A stretch of DNA of 64,000 nucleotides from assembly GCF_013377085.1 (NCBI RefSeq), contig NZ_JACAAX010000032.1:1-64000 (forward strand). The letters are read 5' to 3'. Made by a program: the position numbers and the translations under genes. Origin of the DNA: Rhodoplanes sp. Lineage in GTDB: Bacteria > Pseudomonadota > Alphaproteobacteria > Rhizobiales > Xanthobacteraceae. Below the pieces are notes generated by a model. It had not been told where the DNA came from, made no database searches, and worked only from the letters and a program-made list of their open reading frames with translations. Below are positions 43,108 to 55,510 of this stretch, piece after piece (within the stretch, counting starts at the first letter, position 1; each line of letters begins with the position of its first letter).

Positions 43108-44316
43108 CTACGGCCCCCAGGCCGGCTTCGGCACCACGGGCGCGCGGGCGCCGTCCTTGGTGGACGGAGCGACGCCGTAGAACTCGCCGCTCTGCCACTG
43201 GCCGACGGCCCAGACGTCTTTCAGAAGGCCGCCCTCGAGCTTCACCTTGCCGATGATGGTGTCGAAGGTGCCGCTCTGCAGCTCCTTGACGACGGCGGCG
43301 CGGTCGAGGCCGACCCGCTCGATCGCCTGCTGCAGCGCCTGCAGGCTGGCGAAGGTGACCGGGTTCGCCCAGCGGTCCGGCTCGCGGCCGACGCCCGCCT
43401 TGTGGCGCGCCAGGTAGTCCTTCAGCAGCGGCGAATCCGCGTTCCAGCCGCCGATCCCCATGACGCCCTCGGCATTGGCGCCGAAGCGCTGCTTGAACAG
43501 CGGGAACGCCGTCCCGACGCCGGTGAAGAACACCTTCGGATTGAAGCCCAGCACCTTCGCCGCGTCGGTCACGGCCAGCGTGTCGGGCGGATAGCTGAAC
43601 GAGACGAACACGTCGGGGTTCGCGGCCATGGCGTCCTTCAGCATCGGCTGCATGTCCTGCGAGCCGGCCGGATAGGACTTGTCGTAAGCGAGCTTGAAGC
43701 CGGCCTTGGCGAAGGCGTCGCGGGCCGCCGTGGTGAGCTCGATGCCGAACTGGTCGGAGACGCCGATCATCGCCACGGTCGGGCCGATCTTGCCGTCGGC
43801 GCGCAGCTTGCTCAGCACCGCCACCATCTCGACCGAGATGTCGGCGGGCAGGCCGAGCCAGAACGAGGCGTTGGGCCAGCGCTTGGCCAGCTCGGGCGCC
43901 CGGTTGGTGTTGGTGGTGACGGCGAGGTGCGGATAGCCGAGCCGGTTGAGGATCGGCCCGACCGCGAGATTGAGGCCGGTGCTCCATGGCGGCAGGATGA
44001 AGTCGACCTTGTCCTGGCTGGCCAGCCGCTCGATCGCCTTGATGGCTTCCTCGGAATTGCTGCGGTCGTCGTACTCGACGACCTCGATCGGCACGCGCTT
44101 GTCGCCGATCTTGATGCCGCCGGCGGCATTCACCTCCTTCACCCACAGCTCGTAGACCGGCAGCGTGGTGATGCTGGCGCCGCCCGTGAACGGGCCGGTC
44201 TTGGAGATGGCGTAGCCGATCTTGATCTTGTCCGGTGCGGACTGGGCGATGGCGGCGCCGGAGAGCGCCCAAAAACCCGCAGCAGCGATGGCGATCGCCG
44301 CAGACACGCGTCGCAT
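43108..44316 (-). CDS. LivK-type substrate-binding protein, second operon
   Basis: Binding protein of 402 aa. The signal peptide runs to SGAAIAQ, then DKIKIGYAISKTGPFTGGASITTLPVYELW starts lobe 1. VDFILPPWSTGLNLAVGPIL and AVTTNTNRAPELAKRWPN replace the usual serine-containing ligand motif seen in LivJ/K, suggesting a ligand other than leucine, likely an aromatic or organic acid. GGGAGGAGACC precedes the ATG at 44316. It is the first gene of a minus-strand operon that ends in an aldehyde dehydrogenase. Confidence 0.92.
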   Translation of the reverse strand: MRRVSAAIAIAAAGFWALSGAAIAQSAPDKIKIGYAISKTGPFTGGASITTLPVYELWVKEVNAAGGIKIGDKRVPIEVVEYDDRSNSEEAIKAIERLASQDKVDFILPPWSTGLNLAVGPILNRLGYPHLAVTTNTNRAPELAKRWPNASFWLGLPADISVEMVAVLSKLRADGKIGPTVAMIGVSDQFGIELTTAARDAFAKAGFKLAYDKSYPAGSQDMQPMLKDAMAANPDVFVSFSYPPDTLAVTDAAKVLGFNPKVFFTGVGTAFPLFKQRFGANAEGVMGIGGWNADSPLLKDYLARHKAGVGREPDRWANPVTFASLQALQQAIERVGLDRAAVVKELQSGTFDTIIGKVKLEGGLLKDVWAVGQWQSGEFYGVAPSTKDGARAPVVPKPAWGP

Positions 44317-44643
44317 GGTCTCCTCCCTTGGTTGGCGGCCCGACTGACGCGGGCCTGCAGCGATCGGGCAGCATCGCGGCCGCCGAGTGCGGGAGGAGAC
44401 ATCCAGGGGCTGCAGGCGGCGCGTGGTGCCGACGCAGCGCAGCCCGCGCCGACCCCGTGCCTGAGGCCGGCGCAACCGCCTCCCTGGATGTCCCGTCCCG
44501 CCCGGCGCCACTTGTTGTTTGGGGGTGCAGCGTCCGGTGAGAGAGCTTGACCCGAATGTGCGGCCCGGTTGAATATCGTTTTTTGGGCCTTTATTGACGA
44601 AATTCCGCGAGAGCATGCGGTCGATGATCAGAATTTGCACATT
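44317..44643. promoter_or_regulatory. Divergent intergenic region between the second liv-type operon and an AraC regulator
   Basis: Holds the promoters of both divergent units. A possible plus-strand promoter is TTGACC at 44547-44552 followed after 18 bp by GAATAT (44571-44576). The stretch 44560-44645 is distinctly less GC-rich. No gene is seen; operator sites for the AraC protein would be expected here but are not recognisable by eye. Confidence 0.4.
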
Positions 44644-45591
44644 ATGCCGATGACTGGGAGGAGGGCGGACCCGGCAGGCGCTGGGACGTCGCTGCTCTCC
44701 GGCAGCCTGGCCCGCCACAAGATCCAGCTCCAGGCGATCCGCTCTGCCCTGACGGGGCGGGACTGGACGCTGGAGCGCGGGCCGGACGGCCGGCTCAGCC
44801 ACGCCATGCTGGTGACGGCCGGATCGGGGCATCTGGTCGGGACCGATCCGCTCTTCGGATTCTCAGGGCCGGCGCTCGTCTGGGTGCCGCCGGGCAGCGC
44901 CGAGCGTCTGCACATGAAGGCCGGCGCCACCGGCTGGCTGCTCGCCATCGCCGACGATCTGCTCGCCAGCACCATGAGCGGCAACGCCGAGTCGATCGCC
45001 TTGTCGGCGATCGCCGGACGGCTGCTCGCCGTGCCGCTCGCCTCGGCCGGGGCGCTCGCCGATCTCGCCCACTCGTTCGCCGCGATCGAGCGCGAGCTTT
45101 CCGCCGCCGCCCGCGGCTCGTGGACGGCCGTGACGGCGCATGTGGCGCTGGTGATGGTCGGCCTGTGGCGGGCCTCGGGTATCGAGGCGGTGGCGGGTCG
45201 CTCGGGTGGGCCGGCGTCGTCCATCCTCCAGCGCTTCCGCCATCTGGTCGAGCTGCACTACCGTGACCACTGGCGGATCCCGCGCTACGCCGGGGCGCTC
45301 GCCGTCTCCACCGACCGGCTGCACGCGATCTGCCTGCGCGAACTCGCCCGCTCGCCGCTGACGCTGGTGCACGAGCGCCTGGTGCGCGAGGCGATGCTGC
45401 TGCTGGAACGCTCGATGCTGACGGTCGAGCAGATCTCGGCCCATCTGGGCTTCAAGGACCCGGCGCACTTCAACCGGTTCTTCAAGACCAATGCCGGCGT
45501 GCCGCCGGGCGCCTTCCGGCGCGAGACGGCGCGCTCGGCCGCCCATCGCAGCCTCGTGCAGACGCACCACTCCTATGCCGACTGGCCGTGA
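44644..45591 (+). CDS. AraC family transcriptional regulator
   Basis: Regulator of 315 aa. The N-terminal effector-binding domain (about 15-130) includes VWVPPGSAERLHMKAGATGWLLAI, and the C-terminal AraC domain (about 210-305) has RLVREAMLLLERSMLTVEQISAHLGFKDPAHFNRFFKTNAGVPPGAFRRE. It is divergent from the second liv-type operon, which it probably controls. The ATG at 44644 is chosen over an upstream TTG; another ATG lies at 44650. Confidence 0.88.
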   Translation: MPMTGRRADPAGAGTSLLSGSLARHKIQLQAIRSALTGRDWTLERGPDGRLSHAMLVTAGSGHLVGTDPLFGFSGPALVWVPPGSAERLHMKAGATGWLLAIADDLLASTMSGNAESIALSAIAGRLLAVPLASAGALADLAHSFAAIERELSAAARGSWTAVTAHVALVMVGLWRASGIEAVAGRSGGPASSILQRFRHLVELHYRDHWRIPRYAGALAVSTDRLHAICLRELARSPLTLVHERLVREAMLLLERSMLTVEQISAHLGFKDPAHFNRFFKTNAGVPPGAFRRETARSAAHRSLVQTHHSYADWP

Positions 45592-45608
45592 GGAGATTGC
45601 CGCGGCGA

Positions 45609-45980
45609 TCAGCCGATGCGATTGTACAGCCGCAGCCGGTGGACCAGCACCCGCATCACCGACAGCGCAAAGAAGGGGGTTTCGGAGACAAGAAAGAGGA
45701 ACTGCTTCTCGGAGACGGGGATCAGGGTCACGTCCGTCGCCGCCACCGCGGTGGCGCTGCGCGGCGATTTGTCGATCAGGGCCATCTCGCCGAACAGCTC
45801 GTTCTCGCCGAGCTCGGCGATCAGGTGGCTCTCGGATCGGATCGTGACCGTGCCACTCTTGATCAGGAACAGCTCCTGCGCCGGCTCTCCCTCCCGGAAG
45901 ATCACGTCGCCGGCCTTGAAAATTCGTTCCGGCACCTCGCGGCGGGACAGCACCCCGAAATTGAATTCTCCTGCCACCAT
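45609..45980 (-). CDS. Single-domain cyclic-nucleotide-binding protein
   Basis: Protein of 123 aa consisting of one CNB domain (CRP/PKA-R fold) without an HTH or enzyme part. GDVIFREGEPAQELFLIKSGTVTI and the phosphate-binding cassette FGEMALIDKSPRSATAVA are present; the Arg before Ser-Ala-Thr would hold the phosphate. The C-terminal helix VMRVLVHRLRLYN ends the protein. It probably works as a stand-alone sensor or partner subunit. Convergent to the AraC gene, 17 bp away. Confidence 0.88.
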   Translation of the reverse strand: MVAGEFNFGVLSRREVPERIFKAGDVIFREGEPAQELFLIKSGTVTIRSESHLIAELGENELFGEMALIDKSPRSATAVAATDVTLIPVSEKQFLFLVSETPFFALSVMRVLVHRLRLYNRIG

Positions 45981-46035
45981 TGCGAGTCCCTTTCCTGCCA
46001 GGCCGAATCTCAGGGACGCTCGGCTGTGGATGTGA

Positions 46036-48708
<2,673 letters not shown>

Positions 48709-48716
48709 TCTGTTTG

Positions 48717-48819
48717 GTCATTCCGGGACGGCGCGAAGCGCCGGACCCGGACTCCAGAGGCGAGTACTGCATTCCCGGCTGGATTCCGGGTTCGCGCCTG
48801 CGGCGCGCCCCGGAATGAC
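48717..48819. repeat. Palindromic repeat family A, copy 5 (cbbL-cbbS gap)
   Basis: GTCATTCCGGGACGGCGC...CCGGACCCGGACTCCAG and TGGATTCCGGGTTCGCGCC...GCCCCGGAATGAC. It begins 9 bp after the cbbL stop. Confidence 0.92.
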
Positions 48820-48862
48820 GGCGAGACACACATTCGTCGCCGACGCGACAAGGAGACGTCAC

Positions 48863-49252
48863 ATGCCACGCATCACCCAGGGCGCCTTCTCGTTCCTGCC
48901 CGATCTGTCAGACGACCAGATATCGGCGCAGATCCAGTACGCTCTCGACCAGGGCTGGGCCGTGAGCCTGGAGCACACCGACGACCCGCACCCGCGCAAC
49001 ACCTATTGGGACATGTGGGGCACGCCGATGTTCGACCTGAAAGACGCCGCCGGCGTGATGGGCGAGCTGAAGGCCTGCCGGACCGCCAACCCGGAAAGCT
49101 ACATCCGGCTCTCGGCGTTCGACTCGACGCGCGGCTGGGAGACGGTGCGGCTCGCCTTCATGGTGCACCGGCCCGAGCAGGAGGCGAAGTTTCGCCTGGA
49201 GCGAACCGAGGGACCGGGGCGGGTGCAGCATTATTCGGTGGTGCGGGCGTGA
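48863..49252 (+). CDS. cbbS: RuBisCO small subunit, red type
   Basis: Small chain of 129 aa. MPRITQGAFSFLPDLSDDQISAQIQYAL and WAVSLEHTDDPHPRNTYWDMWGTPMFD are the standard red-type small-subunit sequence, and the extended C-terminal hairpin (FRLERTEGPGRVQHYS) distinguishes red-type small subunits. AAGGAGA precedes the ATG at 48863. Eight copies would cap the L8 core. Confidence 0.97.
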   Translation: MPRITQGAFSFLPDLSDDQISAQIQYALDQGWAVSLEHTDDPHPRNTYWDMWGTPMFDLKDAAGVMGELKACRTANPESYIRLSAFDSTRGWETVRLAFMVHRPEQEAKFRLERTEGPGRVQHYSVVRA

Positions 49253-49262
49253 GAAAGAACTG

Positions 49263-49365
49263 GTCATTCCGGGGCGCCGCGCAGCGGCGAACCCGGAATC
49301 CAGCGGCGACCCTCGTGCTTGTGGTTGGATTCCGGGTTCGCGCCGTCGGCGCGCCCCGGAATGAC
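49263..49365. repeat. Palindromic repeat family A, copy 6 (cbbS-cbbX gap)
   Basis: GTCATTCCGGGGCGCCGC...ACCCGGAATCCAG and TTGGATTCCGGGTTCGCGCC...GCCCCGGAATGAC. It starts 11 bp after the cbbS stop. Confidence 0.92.
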
Positions 49366-49385
49366 GAACGAAAGCGGAGACGGTC

Positions 49386-50315
49386 ATGACCATCGGCACG
49401 ATCGAGACGGGGCAGGCGGTGCCGGTCGCTACGCCGACGAGCGATCCGACCGACGGCCGCATCGACCTCAAGGCGCTCTATCACGAGACCCAGATCGACG
49501 CGGTGCTCGCCGAACTCGACGCGGCGCTGATCGGCCTCAAGCCGGTCAAGCGGCGGATCCGTGAGATCGCCGCCTATCTGCTGGTCGACAAGGCGCGCCG
49601 GCTGCACGGGCTGTCGGCGAAGCCGCCGACCCTGCACATGGCCTTCACGGGCAATCCGGGCACCGGCAAGACCACGGTGGCGCTGCGCATGGCGTCGATC
49701 CTGCACCGGCTCGGTTATGTGAGAAAGGGCCACCTCGTGTCGGTGACACGCGACGACCTGGTCGGCCAGTATATCGGCCACACGGCGCCGAAGACCAAGG
49801 AGGTGTTGAAGCGCGCCATGGGCGGGGTGCTGTTCATCGACGAGGCCTATTACCTTTACCGGCCCGAGAACGAGAAGGACTACGGCCAGGAGGCGATCGA
49901 GATTCTTCTCCAGGTGATGGAGAACCAGCGCGACGATCTGGTCGTGATCCTGGCCGGCTACGGCGACCGCATGGAGACGTTCTTCTCGGCCAATCCGGGG
50001 TTTCGCTCGCGCATCACCCACCACATCGACTTTCCCGACTACGAGGACGCCGAGCTGGTCGCCATTGCCGAGTCGTTGGCGGCGGCCGAGGGCTATTGCT
50101 TCGACGACGGCGCGCGCGCCGCGCTGGCCGAGTACGTCACGGCGCGCCGGCGGCGGCCGTCTTTCGCCAATGCGCGCTCGATGCGAAACGCCTTCGACCG
50201 GGCGCGGCTGCGCCAGGCCATGCGGCTGTTCGAGGCGGACAGCCCGGTCGACCACGAGGCGCTGCGCACCATCACGGCGGCGGAAATCCGCGCCAGCCGG
50301 GTTTTTTCGGACTGA
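49386..50315 (+). CDS. cbbX: Red-type RuBisCO activase
   Basis: AAA+ protein of 309 aa. Walker A is [14 protein letters not shown], the pore loop is [16 protein letters not shown], Walker B is [13 protein letters not shown], and sensor/Arg-finger elements lie in [23 protein letters not shown]. CbbX uses ATP and RuBP to pull the cbbL C-terminus and remove inhibitory sugar phosphates from the enzyme. GCGGAGA precedes the ATG. Confidence 0.97.
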   Translation: MTIGTIETGQAVPVATPTSDPTDGRIDLKALYHETQIDAVLAELDAALIGLKPVKRRIREIAAYLLVDKARRLHGLSAKPPTLHMAFTGNPGTGKTTVALRMASILHRLGYVRKGHLVSVTRDDLVGQYIGHTAPKTKEVLKRAMGGVLFIDEAYYLYRPENEKDYGQEAIEILLQVMENQRDDLVVILAGYGDRMETFFSANPGFRSRITHHIDFPDYEDAELVAIAESLAAAEGYCFDDGARAALAEYVTARRRRPSFANARSMRNAFDRARLRQAMRLFEADSPVDHEALRTITAAEIRASRVFSD

Positions 50316-50383
50316 CTTTTTGGCCGGCGCCGCGACAATGGCGGCCGGTGGCTCGCTGCAAGGCGACGGGACGGGGACTGACC

Positions 50384-51427
50384 ATGTCGGACACACTCGA
50401 CGCGTATCTGAGGCGCTGGGCCGGAACGGACCCGATCCGCGAGGCCGTGCGGGCCACCGTGATGGCGCTGGCCGGCGCCACCGCGACGATATCCGGGATC
50501 GTCGCCGACGGCCCGCTGGTCGGCGAGCTGTCCGCCATCCGCGGCCTCGGCGCCGACGGCTACGACGAGCAGAAGGAGCTCGACGTCCGCGCCGACAATA
50601 TTTTGCGGGGCTCGCTCGACGGGGCACCGGTCGCGGCCTACGCCTCGGAAGAGGCGGAGCTGCCGGTTGCCGTCACGCCCGGTGCGCCGCTCCTGGTGGC
50701 GATCGATCCGCTCGACGGCTCGTCCAACATCGACACCGACGTGACCATCGGCACCATCTTTTCCGTTCTGCCGGCCCGGGACGGCGTCGATCCGGTGTCG
50801 GAGGCGGCGTTCTTCCAGGCGGGCCGGGCCCAGCTCGCGGCCGGCTACGTCGTGTACGGGCCGCACACCGCACTGGTGCTGAGCATCGGGGAGGGTACGG
50901 CGCATTTCGTGCTCGACCGCGCGGCTGGCGCCTATCGCCTGGTGGCGGAGCGCGTCACCATCCAGGCCGCGGCCAAGGAGTTCGCCATCAACATGTCGAA
51001 CCACCGGCACTGGGACGACCGGCTGCGCCTCTATGTCGACGACCTGCTGCAGGGCAAGGACGGCCCGCGCGAGGCCGACTACAACATGCGCTGGATCGCC
51101 TCAATGGTGGCGGAGGCGCATCGCATCATCATCCGGGGCGGCATCTATCTGTATCCGGCCGACACCCGCGCCGGCTACACGCAGGGCCGGCTGCGCCTGA
51201 TCTACGAGGCGAGCCCGATCGCGCTCCTGATGGAGCAGGCGGGTGCCGCGGCGACGGACGGACGCACGCCCATCCTGGATCTCGTCCCGGAAAAACTGCA
51301 CCAGCGCGTGCCGCTGGTGTTCGGATCGCGCGAGAAGGTCGAGCGGGTGTCGAACTATCTCACCGGCCCGGGCGAGATCGCCGAGCGCTCGCCGCTGTTC
51401 GGCAAACGGGGGCTGCTCACGGCGTAG
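50384..51427 (+). CDS. cbbF: Fructose-1,6-bisphosphatase class I
   Basis: Calvin-cycle bisphosphatase of 347 aa (also sedoheptulose-1,7-bisphosphatase in many autotrophs). The metal/phosphate signature VAIDPLDGSSNIDTDV is present, with YASEEAELP before it and AINMSNHRHWDD, GGIYLYP and RLRLIYEASPIALLMEQAGG-like helix after it (here EQAGAAATDG). Starts at 50384. The 68-bp gap from cbbX is the only early junction without a repeat. Confidence 0.96.
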   Translation: MSDTLDAYLRRWAGTDPIREAVRATVMALAGATATISGIVADGPLVGELSAIRGLGADGYDEQKELDVRADNILRGSLDGAPVAAYASEEAELPVAVTPGAPLLVAIDPLDGSSNIDTDVTIGTIFSVLPARDGVDPVSEAAFFQAGRAQLAAGYVVYGPHTALVLSIGEGTAHFVLDRAAGAYRLVAERVTIQAAAKEFAINMSNHRHWDDRLRLYVDDLLQGKDGPREADYNMRWIASMVAEAHRIIIRGGIYLYPADTRAGYTQGRLRLIYEASPIALLMEQAGAAATDGRTPILDLVPEKLHQRVPLVFGSREKVERVSNYLTGPGEIAERSPLFGKRGLLTA

Positions 51428-51461
51428 AGGGCACGCACCAGATTTCTACCGTCCTTTTCCG

Positions 51462-51565
51462 GTCATTCCGGGACGGCGCGGCGCGCCGGACCCGGAATCC
51501 AGCCACCAAACGCGGCGATTGCCGCTGGAGTCCGGGTTCGCCGCTGCGCGGCGCCCCGGAATGAC
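51462..51565. repeat. Palindromic repeat family A, copy 7 (cbbF-cbbP gap)
   Basis: GTCATTCCGGGACGGCGCG...ACCCGGAATCCAG and GGAGTCCGGGTTCGCCGC...GCCCCGGAATGAC, between cbbF and cbbP. Confidence 0.92.
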
Positions 51566-51591
51566 ATCAGCGAAACTGCAGGTTTGAAAAG

Positions 51592-52470
51592 ATGTCCGTC
51601 AAGCATCCCATCGTCTCGGTCACCGGCTCCTCGGGAGCCGGAACCACCACGGTCAAGCACACCTTCGACCAGATTTTCCGCCGTGAGGGCATCACGGCGG
51701 TGTCGATCGAGGGCGACGCCTTCCATCGCTACGAACGCGCCACGATGAAGGCGGAGATCGCCAAGCGGGCGGCCGAAGGCGACCAGACCTTCAGCCACTT
51801 CAACATCGAGGCCAACGAGCTCGAGGCGCTCGAAGCGATCTTTCGCGAGTACGGCCTTACGGGTAAGGGGCGGACCCGCCACTACGTGCACAGCGCCGAG
51901 GAGGCAGAGCGGTTCGGCGTGCCGGTCGGCACCTTCACCGAATGGGCGCCGTTCACCGACACGTCGGATCTGCTGTTCTACGAAGGCCTGCACGGCGCGG
52001 TCGCCACCGACACGGTCAACGTCGCCCAGTATGCCGACCTGAAAATCGGTGTCGTGCCGGTGATCAATCTCGAATGGATCCAGAAGATCCATCGCGACCG
52101 CGCGGCCCGCGGCTACTCCACTGAGGCCGTCACCGACACGATCCTGCGTCGCATGCACGCCTACGTGCACGTGATCTGCCCGCAGTTCACCGAGACCGAC
52201 ATCAACTTCCAGCGGGTCCCGACCGTCGACACCTCGAATCCGCTGACCGCCCGCTGGATCCCGACGCCGGACGAGTCGATGGTGGTGATCCGCTTCAGGA
52301 ACCCGCGCGGCATCGACTTCGCCTATCTGCGCACCATGATCGACGGCAGCTTCATGAGCCGCGCCAACTCGATCGTGATTCCGGGCGGTAAGCTCGATCT
52401 CGCCATGCAGCTCATCCTGACGCCGATCATCCTCAAGCTGGTCGAGCGCAAGCGCCGCGCCCTGGCGTGA
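51592..52470 (+). CDS. cbbP: Phosphoribulokinase
   Basis: Kinase of 292 aa that makes RuBP from ribulose-5-phosphate and ATP. The P-loop is VTGSSGAGTTTVKHTF, the substrate region EGDAFHRYERATMK, and LLFYEGLHGAVATDTVN with WIQKIHRDRAARGYS are the class I (bacterial) signature. Only a weak ribosome site precedes the ATG, just behind a repeat. Confidence 0.97.
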   Translation: MSVKHPIVSVTGSSGAGTTTVKHTFDQIFRREGITAVSIEGDAFHRYERATMKAEIAKRAAEGDQTFSHFNIEANELEALEAIFREYGLTGKGRTRHYVHSAEEAERFGVPVGTFTEWAPFTDTSDLLFYEGLHGAVATDTVNVAQYADLKIGVVPVINLEWIQKIHRDRAARGYSTEAVTDTILRRMHAYVHVICPQFTETDINFQRVPTVDTSNPLTARWIPTPDESMVVIRFRNPRGIDFAYLRTMIDGSFMSRANSIVIPGGKLDLAMQLILTPIILKLVERKRRALA

Positions 52471-52480
52471 GGGAGGGCTG

Positions 52481-52584
52481 GTCATTCCGGGGCGCGCCGA
52501 AGGCGCGAACCCGGAATCCAGCAGCGAGCTCCGAATGTGCGGTTGGATTCCGGGTCCGGCGCTTCCGCGCCGTCCCGGAATGAC
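52481..52584. repeat. Palindromic repeat family A, copy 8 (cbbP-cbbT gap)
   Basis: GTCATTCCGGGGCGCGCC...ACCCGGAATCCAG and TTGGATTCCGGGTCCGGCGC...GTCCCGGAATGAC. It starts 11 bp after the cbbP stop. Confidence 0.92.
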
Positions 52585-52623
52585 GACCGAAGGAACAAGC
52601 GAACAGCACGGGGAGACACCACC

Positions 52624-54648
52624 ATGACCATGCCGGCGACGATCGAGCGCCAGGATGTCGACCACGGGCTGTCCTGGCCCGTCACGGCGGCGCTGCGGGC
52701 GCTGGCGATGGATGCCGTCGAGGCGGCGAAGTCGGGCCACCCCGGCGCGCCGATGGGCATGGCCGAGATCGCCGCCGTGTTGTGGCGCGGCGTGCTGCGC
52801 CATGATCCGGCCGACCCGCATTGGCCCGACCGCGACCGCTTCGTGCTGTCGAACGGCCACGCCTCGATGCTGCTCTACGGGCTGTTGCATCTCACCGGCT
52901 ACGACCTTTCCATCGCGGAGCTCGAGCGCTTCCGCCAACTCCATTCCAAGACGCCGGGCCATCCCGAATACAAGATGACGCCCGGCGTCGAGACGACGAC
53001 CGGGCCGCTCGGCCAGGGGTTTGCCAATGCGGTCGGCATGGCGCTGGCGGAAAAGACTCTCGCGGCGCAGTTCAACCGGCCGGGCCATACCATCATCGAC
53101 CACCGCACCTTCGTGGTCATGGGCGACGGCTGCCTGATGGAGGGCATCAGCCACGAGGCGGCCTCGCTCGCCGGCCGGCTCGGCCTCGGCAAGCTGGTCG
53201 CCATCTGGGACGACAACGGCATCTCGATCGACGGTAAAGTCGGCGAGTGGTTTTCCGACGACACGCCGGCGCGTTTTCGCGCCTACGGCTGGCACGTGGT
53301 CGAGGCGGTCGATGGCCATGATCCGGCCGCCGTGGCGGCCGCGCTGGCGCGGGCGCTCGCCGAGACCGAAAAGCCGTCGTTGATCTGCGCCCGCACCACC
53401 ATCGGCCGCGGCGCACCGTCCAAGCAGGGCCACCAGGACACGCATGGCGCGCCGCTCGGCGCCGACGAGATCGCCCGTACCCGGGCCGCCATGGACTGGC
53501 CGCATGCGCCTTTCCATGTGCCGGCCGAGGTCTATGCCGAATGGGACGGAAGCGCGCGCGGCAAGGCGTGGTCGGGCGAGTGGCAGGCGCGCTTCTCCGC
53601 CTATGCGTCCGCGTATCCGGAGCTTGCCGCCGAGTTCACCCGCAGGCTCGCCGGCGACCTGCCGGCCGGATTCGCCGAGGCGGCTGCGGCGGCGCTGGGG
53701 GCCGAGACGGCGGCCGGCAGCGTCGCCACCCGCAAAGCCGGCCAGATCGCGTTGACCGCGTTCGCCAAGGCTCTGCCCGAACTTTTGGGTGGCTCGGCCG
53801 ATCTCGCGCACTCGAACCTGACGATTCATCCGGGCAGCAAGCCCGTCACCCGTGACCCGGCCGGCAATCAGGTCTTCTTCGGTGTGCGCGAGTTCGGCAT
53901 GTCGGCGATCGCCAACGGGCTGGCGCTGCACGGCGGGTTCATCCCCTATGTGGCGACCTTCCTGGTGTTCTCCGACTACGCCCGCAATGCGGTGCGGATG
54001 TCGGCCCTGATGGGGCTGCGGGTCGTCTACGTGTTCACGCACGACTCCATCGCGGTTGGTGAGGACGGGCCGACCCACCAGCCGATCGAGCATGTCGAAA
54101 GCCTGCGGCTGATCCCCAATCTCGACGTCTGGCGACCGGCCGACGCGGCCGAGACGGCGGTGGCGTGGCAGGCGGCGCTGGCGCGCCGTGATGGGCCGTC
54201 CGCCCTGATCCTCACCCGCCAAGCGCTGCCGCCGCAGCTTTCCGACGGCCTCGACACGCTGGCGGCCACGGGCGCCCGCGTGCTGGTCGACGCGCCGAAC
54301 GCCTGCGCCACCCTGGTCGCGACCGGCTCGGAGCTGCGGCTCGCCATCGAGGCGGCCGCCCGTCTCGCGGCCGAGGGGCGCGGCGTGCGGGTCGTCTCGA
54401 TGCCCTGCGTCGAGCGCTTCGAGGCGCTGTCGGCAGAGGCGCGGGCCGCCCTGGTGCCGGCCGACCGGCCGGTCGTCGTCGTCGAGGCCGGCGCGACCCG
54501 CGGCTGGCGCGGCCTCGCCGGGCCGCGCGGCCGGGTCATCGGCATCGACCGCTTCGGCGAATCGGCGCCCGAGCGGGACCTCCTGGGCCTGTTCGGCTTC
54601 ACGGCCGACGCGGTCGCCGAGGCCGTGCGGGTCACGTCGGCGGCCTGA
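52624..54648 (+). CDS. cbbT: Transketolase
   Basis: Thiamine-diphosphate enzyme of 674 aa that shuffles C2 units in RuBP regeneration. [24 protein letters not shown], the cofactor motif [41 protein letters not shown], the Glu region [15 protein letters not shown] and [20 protein letters not shown] are all standard. GGGGAGA precedes the ATG at 52624. It is the last core gene of the cbb operon. Confidence 0.96.
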   Translation: MTMPATIERQDVDHGLSWPVTAALRALAMDAVEAAKSGHPGAPMGMAEIAAVLWRGVLRHDPADPHWPDRDRFVLSNGHASMLLYGLLHLTGYDLSIAELERFRQLHSKTPGHPEYKMTPGVETTTGPLGQGFANAVGMALAEKTLAAQFNRPGHTIIDHRTFVVMGDGCLMEGISHEAASLAGRLGLGKLVAIWDDNGISIDGKVGEWFSDDTPARFRAYGWHVVEAVDGHDPAAVAAALARALAETEKPSLICARTTIGRGAPSKQGHQDTHGAPLGADEIARTRAAMDWPHAPFHVPAEVYAEWDGSARGKAWSGEWQARFSAYASAYPELAAEFTRRLAGDLPAGFAEAAAAALGAETAAGSVATRKAGQIALTAFAKALPELLGGSADLAHSNLTIHPGSKPVTRDPAGNQVFFGVREFGMSAIANGLALHGGFIPYVATFLVFSDYARNAVRMSALMGLRVVYVFTHDSIAVGEDGPTHQPIEHVESLRLIPNLDVWRPADAAETAVAWQAALARRDGPSALILTRQALPPQLSDGLDTLAATGARVLVDAPNACATLVATGSELRLAIEAAARLAAEGRGVRVVSMPCVERFEALSAEARAALVPADRPVVVVEAGATRGWRGLAGPRGRVIGIDRFGESAPERDLLGLFGFTADAVAEAVRVTSAA

Positions 54649-54773
54649 CCGGCCGCCGACGCGTGGGCCGGCGTACCGCCACGACTCCGTCACGCGGGCT
54701 TGCCATGCAGGGTCGCGGAGCAGAGGCTCCGCGACCGCCGTCGCATGGCGGTCCTCGGCAACGGAGACACCGA

Positions 54774-55451
54774 ATGGAACGTCGCCAGACCGCCTTCCTG
54801 TTCGACCTCGACGGCACCCTCGTCGACAGCGTCTATCAGCACGTGCTGGCCTGGCACGAGGCGCTGGAGTCCGAGGGCATCACGTTGTCGGTGTGGCGCA
54901 TCCACCGAAAGATCGGCATGAGCGGCGGCCTGTTCACCAACATGCTGCTGCGCGAGACCGGGCTGGTGCTCGATCCCGGGCGCAGCGAGCGGCTGCTGCG
55001 TGCGCACGCGGAGTGCTACGGCCGGCGCTCGCAACAGATCCGGCCGCTGCCGGGCGCAAAAGAGCTGCTCGCCTATCTGACCGAGGCCGGCATCCCGTGG
55101 GCGATCGCCACCTCGGGCCGCATGGCGACCGCCAAGCCGACCCTCGACACGCTCGGCGTCGATCCGGCCAAGAACCCGATCGTCACCCGCGACCAGGTGA
55201 AATACGCCAAGCCAGATCCTGATCTCTTCCTCGCCGCGGCGGAGCGGCTCGGCGTCGACATCGAGGAGTCCTTCGTGGTCGGCGACAGCGTATGGGACAT
55301 GCTGGCGGCACAGCGCGCCCGCGCGCTCGGCGTCGGGCTTCTGTCGGGTGGCTACGGCGAGGCGGAGCTGGAGCGGGCCGGCGCCTACCGGGTCTACGAG
55401 GATCCGGCCGAGATGCTGCGCCACATCGACGAGGTCGGCGGCCGCCGCTGA
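54774..55451 (+). CDS. HAD-superfamily phosphatase at the end of the cbb operon
   Basis: HAD hydrolase of 225 aa. Motif I is FLFDLDGTLVDS, motif II ATSGRMATAK, motif III Lys in VKYAKPDPDLF, and motif IV VVGDSVWDMLAAQRA. A helical cap lies between motifs I and II. Its position behind cbbT suggests phosphoglycolate phosphatase (CbbZ) removing the RuBisCO oxygenase product, but other sugar phosphatases of this family look alike. CGGAGA precedes the ATG at 54774. Confidence 0.85.
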   Translation: MERRQTAFLFDLDGTLVDSVYQHVLAWHEALESEGITLSVWRIHRKIGMSGGLFTNMLLRETGLVLDPGRSERLLRAHAECYGRRSQQIRPLPGAKELLAYLTEAGIPWAIATSGRMATAKPTLDTLGVDPAKNPIVTRDQVKYAKPDPDLFLAAAERLGVDIEESFVVGDSVWDMLAAQRARALGVGLLSGGYGEAELERAGAYRVYEDPAEMLRHIDEVGGRR

Positions 55452-55510
55452 CCGGACGACCGGCGGCGCGGATGACCGCTGCGGCCGGCTACAGCGCGAC
55501 CGCGCCGGGG

